A stretch of DNA of 64,000 nt from Trichopria drosophilae (lineage: Eukaryota > Arthropoda > Insecta > Hymenoptera > Diapriidae), in the NCBI GenBank assembly GCA_030407085.1, contig CM059584.1:1173501-1237500 (forward strand). The letters are read 5' to 3'. This document shows positions 55,665 through 64,000 of this stretch, piece after piece. The first letter of the stretch is position 1; each line of letters opens with the position of its first letter. The notes under the pieces are model-generated. The model saw nothing but the letters and a program-made list of their open reading frames with translations. It had not been told where the DNA came from and made no database searches. Both the position numbers and the translations under genes were made by a program.

Positions 55665-55862
55665 ATGGCGGAGGATGGAGCGTTACCAGGCAACGACCTC
55701 CTGCCCGTGCGGTGGCGCCCCCTGGCGAGACTTGGCCGAGGCTCGAGTGCGGCAGCGACAGCAGGCAGCGACCAGTGGGTGGCAAGATGGCCGGACAGTG
55801 ACGACGGCGGTGGAATGTCCGGCAGTGAAATTAGTGTTTTCGGCGCACCGCGGAAGGCCTAG
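55665..55862 (+). CDS. Upstream ORF in the DIP2 leader
   Basis: 65 codons beginning MAEDGALPGNDLL in a GAGATGGCGG context and ending with TAG at 55860-55862, two bases before the DIP2 AUG and in a different frame. The product is low-complexity (Ala, Gly, Asp) and looks non-functional as a protein. Its end position would allow termination-reinitiation or leaky scanning at the main start. Shorter uORFs (55607, 55652) precede it. Confidence 0.45.
   Translation: MAEDGALPGNDLLPVRWRPLARLGRGSSAAATAGSDQWVARWPDSDDGGGMSGSEISVFGAPRKA
55682..55694. promoter_or_regulatory. X-box (RFX-type) motif
   Basis: GTTACCAGGCAAC fits the RYYNYY-N-RRNRAC X-box consensus exactly. It is in the DIP2 leader, overlapping the uORF. 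Confidence 0.4.
55713..55727. promoter_or_regulatory. CTCF-like site
   Basis: TGGCGCCCCCTGGCG matches the core of the conserved CTCF motif (GCGCCCCCTGGTG-like). CTCF is conserved in most insects. Confidence 0.4.
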
Positions 55863-55864
55863 CG

Positions 55865-55949
55865 ATGGCCGAATTCAACATCGACGTCGGCAAGCTGCCG
55901 GAGGACGTCCGGGAGAAATTGGCCGAATTGGATCTCGAGCTTTCCGAAG
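55865..55949 (+). CDS. DIP2: DIP2 (disco-interacting protein 2), first coding exon
   Basis: The exon codes MAEFNIDVGKLPEDVREKLA, then ELDLELSE, and ends in GAAG before the donor GTAAAA at 55950. LPEDVREKLAELDLELSEG is the start of the DMAP1-binding domain found at the N-terminus of DIP2 proteins, where it is normally followed by a GDITQKGYEKK-like segment encoded in the next exon. That exon is not in the window, so intron 1 is longer than 8 kb. DIP2 proteins are large (about 1,500 residues or more) with two adenylate-forming (AMP-ligase-like) domains and act in lipid metabolism and neuronal branching. The start is the first AUG in this frame, in a CpG-rich region. Confidence 0.88.
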
Positions 55950-57547
55950 GTAAAATCCCGAGAGAAACGCCACCCTCCTCGTCCTGTACTTTCACACCGC
56001 GCTCTCCTCCGATTCTGACTCACCCCGTCTTCTTCGTCGCCGCCGTCGCCACCCGTCCTCGTCACCGACGTCGTCGTCGTCGTCGTCACCGTCCTCCTGT
56101 CCATCCTCCGCCACGATCGATAACCCTTTCGCGCCCGCTTGTTGTCACCCGGTTTCCCGCCGATTTTTCTCTCGACATCCTTTTCCCCGTCATCGTCGAC
56201 GTACGTCCGCGACTCCCCGTGCGGGTGTCGTCGACGACGACGTCGAGCGCTATCGACCGCGCCTCGTCCCCGCGACGTTCTCTGCTTTCCATACGATCGA
56301 CTGCCGTCGACGCCTTTTCCCGTTAAAACCCGTGACAGCAGGACACAGGATCGTCCGGTACCCCCACGTGAATCATCCCAGCTGTCCCTTTAAATCTCCT
56401 CAAAATACAAAATTTCGAATCTCCAGGATTTCACCACTCCGAAATGTCAAACAGTGTTTTGTGTGCGTCGCGGCAGGCATCTCTATTTCCAAGCAATTCA
56501 TCTACCTTTTCCCACAACGAGGGCTGTCAAATTACGTCATTTTTGGCGATCTGCCGAATTTCTTGTTCTATGCTTTTAATCACGACATAAGTGGATCGAT
56601 TTCGTGTGCTTTTTTCTTTACTCAAATTTTATAATAAATTTCTTTTACTTCAAACCTTATATGTAATCTTTTTTTTAAGGTTAAAAAATTTTTTTTTTGT
56701 ATATTCCCGACGCTGCAAGTTGACAACTCGTAGCTGTTTACAAGATAAAATCTCACAACAAGGGATACCATTTTTAATTTTGTTGCTTATCCTCACTTCT
56801 GTTGTCGATACTTTTATAACCATTCACACGCTTTAGGTATGAAATAGGGCCAGTGTGTGTTATTTTCGGACAACATACACGATGACGTTTATTGGAGCGT
56901 AAATATTGAATTACCACGAACTTTCTAGGTTATGTTTGATCTTGACATATTTATGTTACTTGTCTTATTGTTAATTTATTCAACAGGGCATGAGTTTTTT
57001 AAATTATTTTGAAACTCATCTTATAACAATTTTAAAATATAATTTTCCAGCGGGAGAATTTGATTTTCGAAAACTAAAATTTAATGTAGAGTACGAAAGA
57101 ATTGTGAATAAAAATTTTATCTAAAAGTGATTAAAAAATGATTTTTATTACCCGAAAAAGATGATATGTAATTATATGCAATTGTGTATAATTATTGTTG
57201 TATATTCAATTTCGCACATGTAAATCAGTGCGTAAAAAATTTCTCTGAGGAAGACAAAAAAAATTTTTCATTTCTTTCACTTGTACGCAAATCACCTACT
57301 TCGCGCACTTGTAACGCAATGTACTAATTTGCAATTTTGAACATTGCAAATATCGCCAATAATACATTTATGTATTATTTTAACATTTGTGTAGTTGTAT
57401 TCACGCAATGTGATTATAAGTTACAAATCGAAACAATGATATTTTACAACCTCAAAAATAATAAACTACCAATTGTTAATAATATGCTTGATGTTCCGCA
57501 TCCTTGGAATCCAACGAAAATTGGAAATAGTACTTTTCGGTCCTAGG

Positions 57548-57975
57548 CCGTAAAGTTCAATTTTACGGACCGAGTGGAGATTACTATTTTTTGATACACT
57601 GTTCGCAAAAGTAGGCACTTCACCGACTGTTTTTAGTCCGTAAAGTGCAGAGATCAGTCCGTAAAATCACACTTTACGGACTAAAAGGAGTGTCTACTTT
57701 ACGGACACGTGTATCAAAATAGTATTTTTCGATACTAGTGCGTAAAATACGATTTTGCGCACCGTTTTTAACATGCGATTAGATAGGCCGGTGCGTAAAA
57801 TCGAATTCTTACGCACGCGTGTCGAACAATATTTTTCGATATACTATGCGTAAAATTTGTGCGCCGTTTTTTGTGGGTCAAATATGATGTTACGCACGTG
57901 TAAAATCATATTTTACGCATTAAAAACGGTGCGTAAAATCAAATTTTACGCATAGTATATCGAAAACAAATTTTT
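57548..57975. repeat. Three consecutive CGTAAA hairpins
   Basis: Successive palindromes share borders of the type TATTTTTCGATAC. The first uses CCGTAAA/TTTACGG units, the next two GTGCGTAAAAT/ATTTTACGCAC units. Same family as 27820, 51890 and 58754. Confidence 0.65.
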
Positions 57976-58753
57976 TAGTTTTTAGGCTTGTTTCTTCCTG
58001 ACCTTGTCAAGAGTAAATAAAAAAAATAAAAACAAAAGTTCATTGGCCTCTAATGAAGCAAACTTCAAGTACATCGTCAATAATTCGTAGTTTTTACTAT
58101 AGGGTGTGCTGTTGTTAATGGTTCCTCGATTACGTTCGATATAACGTGCTATTAGAATAACTGGTCCACCACACTTTCTGTTCTAGATTCCATTGATTTT
58201 TCGTTTTTACTTATACATTAGTGACATCTATCACTTTAGTAGGTACCTTTAATATTCCCTAAGATAATAACCGTTAATCCTTTCTGTTAATATAAAGGAG
58301 TGTACCAACAAAATCTTTTTCCATTACTTATATGGAACCTAAATAACTGTTACAAACAGCCTCATTAAATTTTGTTAATGTGCTTGTTATTAACAAATTT
58401 AATGTTTATCAAAATTATAATGGTTTTGGTCGCCGATTACGAATCCGACGTTAGTAGTTCCAAATTCAGGATGTCGGATATCGCATCGAATATAGCATAG
58501 TAAACAAAAACAAATAAGTTTATTACGTTGTTTAATGATGGTAGATTAATTTCCCACTGATTGAAAAAAATGAGTACAATATTATATTGTTATAGTGAAA
58601 TGGATAGTACTACATTATCCAACTAGGGAGCAAAATATGTGTCATACAACGCACGAGTTCGATACCCGAGAGAGGAGATATCCTATTTTCTGATACTAGA
58701 CCGACCTATTTTACTCCCGCGATTTAAGGAGCTAATTAGCACTTTGCACACCG

Positions 58754-58982
58754 AATGCGAGAATAGTAGTTTTCGATACAAGTGCGTAAAAGTTTTGTCT
58801 ACGAATGTGAGGGTTGTGGGCCCAGCTGAATGAGAGGTCCGCATTTACATTAGTACAAAAAACATTTTCGCTCATGCGTCGAACAATATTTTTTGATGCG
58901 AGTGTGCGTAAAGTGTACCTAAAATATGTCAAAAATGCGTAAAGCCGCACTTTACGCACACTGTATCAAAAAAATCATTATA
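58754..58982. repeat. CGTAAA-palindrome repeat (copy 4)
   Basis: Begins TAGTAGTTTTCGATACAAGT and ends with a complementary ACTGTATCAAAAAAATCATT. The start matches 27822-27893. Confidence 0.6.
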
Positions 58983-59918
58983 TTATTATTATTATTAACG
59001 GCTTTATTGGCAAATATAAAACTAATGATCTGTACAATAACACATACTTGTAGCTACAAACACACATGTCAAGAGGCGAGTTACAGCTGATGCTGTTTAT
59101 AAACTGACCTTAAAATATCAATAGCATTAAAAATGAGCGGGTCAGTTTCTAAATAGGAAACTTACAATGTATAAGATTTCTTAAATATTTATCAGAAAGC
59201 TATTAAAGTGATACCAAAGAATACTTTACTACTAATATAGTCGCGTTTAGCTGTTTGTACATTGGACGGCGATTACATTCAATAGAATGGAGATCGTACA
59301 ATAATAATACATATTTACTGGCTAATCGTAAACTTATTCTTTTTTATAACTAACCCACAGTCTGCATATGAAGTAAATATCGCGTAATTTCATTTTTGGA
59401 TTTAATTGCTACCTATTGTCTTCAAAAGAAACACAGATCCGTATACCAAAAGAGAGATGGTCCAAAACGAGATAGATTTAAGATCTCAAACAGACCTCTT
59501 TGAGATTACGATTTTAGGAAGTCCTAAGTAAGAAATCTTTAAGAGCTCGTTTTATAGATTATCATAATTAAGACCTCTCCAGGGGGTCTTTTAGGTGATA
59601 TCTTTGGAATGAGCTGTGGGCGACCTCTCTAAGAGGGTATAAGCTGTACATCGTGTAGAGTTTGTTATATGTTATATCTGAGTTTCCAGTTTAGGGGAAT
59701 TTTTAGGATAGTGAGAGATACTTATCTATTCATTAGAATAAGAAAACATTCCTCCACCATTGTCTAAAGTTCTAAACTGGCAACACTGCGGTATATAGAT
59801 GTTTATTTTTCATATGAGACATATAAACACAGGCGTGTAGCGTTTGAGGAACTCGAAGATGTCACGAATTGGTAAACTTTATCTCGTTTTATCTGCGGTC
59901 GACCCAGGAAAATGGGAC

Positions 59919-59920
<2 letters not shown>

Positions 59921-59950
<30 letters not shown>

Positions 59951-59951
59951 A
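59921..59951. repeat. (GA)n microsatellite
   Basis: About 15 GA dinucleotides in DIP2 intron 1. Confidence 0.9.
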
Positions 59952-62585
59952 GAACTTGAATGTAAGGCGATGGAAGGTTCGATATCACAAAGCGTTTCCT
60001 GAATATGGAAGCCCGCGCGAGCAATACCCGCATCGATTTTGAGGTTATGTGGTAGGGTTAAACAAAAGCGGGGCACTGCCCCATAGAATGCACCGAGTAT
60101 CATCATCATCCCTGTGTTTGTCTCGCACCCCGCACGTGTAATTGGATGGGATAAAAGCGGTTTTTACGAGACGGTGACTGTTTGAACTGTTCTCGCATTG
60201 TTTTTGACGCCCAAGGAACGTAGCGAGGAAAACGTTCTTGGAGAAACTTTGTAATTAACGGAAGGATAAGAAGCGGCCGAGAAAAAGCGAAAGTGCATGC
60301 TTGAGTGACAGAAAGACGACAAGGAGACGGATCTCGCCAAATTTGTTTATGAGATTCTTACGAGAATATCAAAACAATAATTGGACAAGTAATGTACTAG
60401 AACTTCGCCCCTTTGGAGTCTATCGGAAATGGCAAACCATTTTTTTTTTGTTTTTTTGAGGCTGAATCGTTTCTAAACATGTCATTTATGTTCTTGGTTT
60501 AAAACATAAGTGTTTACCATTATTACGTTATTTTTTTTTTGTTAGTAATGAGCATAAATAACTAAAAATTAAAAAAATATATTTTGGAATTTTTTGTTGT
60601 ACTTAAAGGATGCGAAAATACATCGCAAGTTTCTTGAAAACCAATTCAAATCTATATTATACTTATATGGTGCAATACTTTTTTCCTCGATTTCTTTCTC
60701 TACTTGGACACGCAAGTAAACGAAGAAGCATTGAAAAATATGCGAATGACTAATAGTTGTGATTCACATTTCTAAGAAATAAGTCACTTTTTTTAAAAGA
60801 AATATAAAGAACCACTTTAAATATGAGCGTAAGAAATGTTCAGATACATTTTTATTTTACTTAATTAATGGAATTTTACTAAATCCGTATAAGCAAATTA
60901 TGCAACAGTATCAGAAAATTACTACACTTGTGATAGAAATCTGATTATAAATCAGCGAGAAATGGTGAAGATAGTGTGGTTTGTCACCACCAGGCTCAGT
61001 CGTGATGCGCCCTACAAGAAACCTTTCCATTCCTGTTGTAGTAGTTGGATTTTGATTCAGTCATAAGGGATTCATTCATTCAAGTATCAAATCATCGTTG
61101 TGACGTCGGTACTAATGAGTACAATGACAAGGTATGAATCACATTTTTTTTCCGATGAAGATTTATCTGCCAGTATAGGTTCATTAAATTTAATATTTTT
61201 TAAATATTAATAATAGGCTCGTACGTACTATTCAGAATGTGATTCGATAATAAAGTACGTGCATATTTTTAATCGTACTTAAAATACGCTCTTATAGAAA
61301 CAGCGTAAACAGTCCATTAGCTTTGTTTACATTCTAATTCTGAGCAAAAAATTGAGATACGAATGTCACCAGTCCGTGTAGGTTATTTAACAACATATAT
61401 TTCGGTTTAGTATGGATTAATTATCGTATTGAGATGATGTCGGTCCTCGCAACAAAACAAGAAAAAGAAGGAATTCATTGTATCGCAACTGTAAAAAACT
61501 GAGAAATTCGGGAAAAACTAAAAATATGTCATTAATTGGGGTGATTATATCTAAAAATTGTTAAGATATTCTGTAAAGATATATAATAAAGTTTGAAATA
61601 CAATTTCACAAGTCTCTATTTGTTACTGTAAAAATGGTCAGTCAAGTAACCCAGTTTTTAAATAAAAAGAGCGAGTAAAATTAATTTTTATTCGGGTCCC
61701 ATTTTTTACCGAGTTGAAACTAATGTGTCGGGCATGCTGAAATAATGTAGTCTTATTCTATGATACTAAAACATCTATCCAAACCCGTTTATACTGTTGC
61801 GGTCGTTTTATCGACAAAATAAAAACTTTAAACGTTAATATCTCGTTTCGCTGTTTTTCGAGATCGTCCATATTTTTTCAAACGCTTCAATTATCGTTAT
61901 TTAGATATCTTTTATATCATTTATAGACGTAAGTAACAGCAAATCAATCATGATTTACGTACATTTTGTAACATAAAATTCTGCAACTGTAATCCAGTTC
62001 AACAAATACTTCACTTACATATGTCGACATCCCTGAAAAGATTTCTATCAGTGTACGAAACAAATAAAGTAGAGACCCATATGAAATATTTCAGAACAAA
62101 GAAACTTTCGATCATCCTTACATTATTCTTGGGTCAACGAACATAACTTAACATAAAATGAGGATGGTTTAGTTCGTAAAAGTTAATGTTCTCTATTAAT
62201 TATTAAAAAATAAATAATCCAATTGTGATATATTACTAACGAATTTTTATCGTGATCCCCAATGTTACAACTTCAAACCTTCAAATCATTCTTCTTTCAG
62301 ACTAATTGGTACATCAACGTGTAACTTATGAAAAATATTTATAATTATAAAAATTGTTATTAGTTAATCTCTCACTTCAATTACACATGGAAGGTACATA
62401 AGGATAATAATGCATATTACAAAGTCCCGATTAAAAAAAATCGTCTTTGAAAGATCTTTCCGAGATTTCGCAAGTTTAATCTCGCAAAGATCTCGCTAAT
62501 GGGACGGAACGAGATTGTTGCGAGATGAACAAAAATGTTAAAATAGTATGTTAAAATTATCGATTAAAAATAAAAAAAAAATGTA

Positions 62586-62653
62586 TCACTGTCGGGATTC
62601 GATCCCGGGACTTTTTGGTCTTGAGGCAGGAACTCTAACCATCCTGCTAGCCA
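62586..62653 (-). pseudogene. tRNA-like module, left arm
   Basis: Minus-strand TAGCAGGATGGTTAGAG (A box), a CCTCAAGACC anticodon-like segment (CAA in the loop) and GGGATCGAATCCC (B box). Stem pairing is incomplete; not a credible functional tRNA. Confidence 0.5.
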
Positions 62654-62751
62654 GTCATTTACTGACATATAACAAATGACACATATCAATGCCGAATTTC
62701 ACTGATCGATTCACTCAAATACGTGTCATTTGTTATCCTTCCTAAAATTAA

Positions 62752-62820
62752 TGTCTAGCCGAGTGGTTAGAGTTCCAGCTTCAAAAACGAAAGGTCTCGG
62801 GTTCGAATCCGGACGGTGAT
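62752..62820 (+). pseudogene. tRNA-like module, right arm
   Basis: TAGCCGAGTGGTTAGAG (A box) and GGGTTCGAATCC (B box) are both near-consensus for RNA polymerase III. The anticodon arm (CTTCAAAAACG) does not pair properly. Confidence 0.5.
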
Positions 62821-64000
62821 CATTTTTTTTTTATTTAACTATTTTATTTTTAATCGATAATTTTAACATATTATTTCAACTTTTTTATTCATCTCTCAAT
62901 GATCTCGCTCCGTCCCATTAGCGAGATCTTTGCGTGATCTCGGAAAGATCTTTCAAAGACGAATTTTTTTTACTCGGGGCGTATAGAATCTAATATAGAC
63001 CTTTATATAAAGAGGCATAATGAGCATAATCCAAAACAATAAAATATAAATACATATACATGCAGAATATTAAAATGAACAAGTTTTACAGACATTCTGA
63101 TCTATTTATAATTTTCATACGTTAACTCCACTGAGTTTCAATATTTGTATACGGTTCTTGTTTCACTTTTAAGATTTTAGTAAACTAGATATTCGTATAG
63201 CAGCTCTTGACGCAAAATAATATCTATTTGTCGTATTATAATCATTATTATAACCTCATTAAGGTTAACTTTTTACAAAATTGCGCTGGTCACAATTAAG
63301 ATCGATTTAAGTATTTTTAAAAACCTTTTCACAAATAACTTGAATGCATTACTGCAGAGCTGTTTAAGGAACAAATTCGCTAGGATGTGAACTTTTTTCT
63401 TTCTTTCTGAAGATGATTTTTGTCCAATTAGACGTCTAAAATGAATCTTTAGATAGTAATTCAATTTTAAAGCAAGTTAATTTCATTTGTTATACTTATT
63501 AAGAAATATTTGTGAACAACACCTAAAAGCGAAAGAAAGCCGTACGAACAATAATTTCAAAAGAATTTTAAGATATTGCAGCGCAAAAAGTATTGATTAC
63601 GTAAATGTTTTCTAAAGAATTACTAAGCAGCAATGTATAAATCCATTGTGAAGGTTTAGACAATGTCTTCGTTAATACTACTAAACGAACTGTAATGGAA
63701 CACTTGTATTGGTTTTAAAAAATTCGTGACATGAGATTTGAAAATACATCTACACATATTATTTTTAAAAATTAAAACTTGCATCTGGTAAGTTTGAGCA
63801 CTGATTATCAATAATAAGTAGCAAGTTTGTCATATATTTTATATGAATTGTTTTTGAGTTGTCTTCTTAGGTTGTGATAAACAAAGTTTACTGTCGAAAG
63901 TATGTTGAATGAAAGTTATGCTGTGACGAATTTAAAGAATTAATTTGTAGAATTATCAAAAAATAAAATACTGAAAAAACTACAACAAAAAAACTTCTAT

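Larger units (their letters stand above)
62424..62980. mobile_element. Palindromic element with a tRNA-like sequence in each arm
   Basis: Outer arms (from CCCGATTAAAAAAAATCGTC and its complement) contain GATCTTTC, TCTCGCAAAGATCTCGCTAA and TTAAAATTATCGATTAAAAA. Inner arms carry tRNA-like modules (62586-62653 minus, 62752-62820 plus). The centre has ATAACAAATGACAC and GTGTCATTTGTTAT. The two halves are diverged but collinear inverted copies. Confidence 0.75.
55950..64000 (+). other. DIP2 intron 1 (5' part)
   Basis: It begins CpG-rich (to about 56350) with GTC/GTCGTC-rich sequence, then becomes AT-rich. No further DIP2 coding exon is recognised. It contains hairpin repeats (57548-57975, 58754-58982), a GA microsatellite and a tRNA-bearing palindrome (62424-62980). 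Stretches 56350-57540, 59000-59900, 59960-62420 and 62985-64000 show nothing I can name. Confidence 0.6.

Noticed and set aside
55865..56326. Reading DIP2 exon 1 on as a 153-codon protein
   Set aside because: After residue 28 it becomes a Ser/Pro/Arg-rich simple sequence. A good donor (GTAAAA) sits exactly where DIP2 homology ends.
62586..62820. Two functional tRNA genes
   Set aside because: The boxes are good but the anticodon arms are not closed, and both lie in the arms of a mobile palindrome.
1..64000. CRISPR arrays, operons, ribosome binding sites
   Set aside because: Introns, LINEs and MITEs show the DNA is insect nuclear. No regularly spaced direct repeats with unique spacers occur; the 48-bp and 121-bp tandem units have no variable spacers.

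Overview
The window is eukaryotic nuclear DNA, almost certainly insect and probably hymenopteran. It is AT-rich and has spliced host genes with GT-AG introns, poly(A)- or short-repeat-tailed LINEs, Penelope-like elements, pogo-type and piggyBac-type MITEs, and no bacterial gene organisation. The order-level guess rests on gene style and repeat content only. Two host genes are secure. The first is a nine-exon minus-strand nibbler/mut-7 (EXD3-like) 3'-5' exonuclease at 34755-37468; all splice phases agree and give 622 codons. The second is the first coding exon of DIP2 (disco-interacting protein 2) on the plus strand at 55865-55949. Its CpG-rich leader carries an upstream ORF, an X-box and a CTCF-like site, and its first intron runs to the window end. 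A THAP-domain exon (37884-38019) lies head-to-head with nibbler, and an unrecognised exon with a good donor (34315-34586) lies behind it.

Layout. 1-1560: an intact, GC-richer 490-codon ORF behind a splice acceptor, unrecognised, perhaps an endogenised viral nucleoprotein. 1590-5018: a decayed Dong/R4-type LINE in a TAA repeat. 5016-5972: the 3' part of a Mutator/Phantom transposase. 7757-23820: nested LINEs on the minus strand. An I-like element with RNase H is interrupted by a CR1/L2/Daphne-like LINE, a second complete but decayed LINE, a 5'-truncated Penelope element with a 9-bp target duplication, and a CpG-rich LTR-like insert. The second LINE is itself interrupted by an R1-clade LINE (11-bp duplication, poly(A)) and by a 1.9-kb foldback DNA transposon coding a CXC cysteine-rich protein. 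24322-26869: a decayed P-element-like transposase. 28740-30440: nested foldback repeats carrying two hammerhead ribozyme folds. 30790-33875 and 38046-39571: piggyBac-type (TTAA) and pogo-type (TA) MITEs flanking the nibbler locus. 40586-41475: a hAT-like fragment and a long hairpin. 42282-46351: a TA-flanked element enclosing a Penelope element with inverted ends and a palindromic MITE. 48186-54990: two copies of a dispersed repeat plus a pair of 558-bp inverted repeats. 55380-64000: DIP2 promoter, exon 1 and intron 1, with hairpin MITEs and a tRNA-bearing palindrome.

Most coding potential here is selfish DNA at different stages of decay, and the insertions can be ordered by nesting. The most notable signals are a structurally complete type III hammerhead ribozyme at 29711-29782 (minus) with a degenerate homologue at 29031-29097 (plus), eight exact FTZ-F1/ERR-type sites in one palindromic MITE, and perfect TISU/YY1 elements inside two pogo MITEs. 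I worked by eye: family names below superfamily level and all boundaries without a target duplication are approximate.
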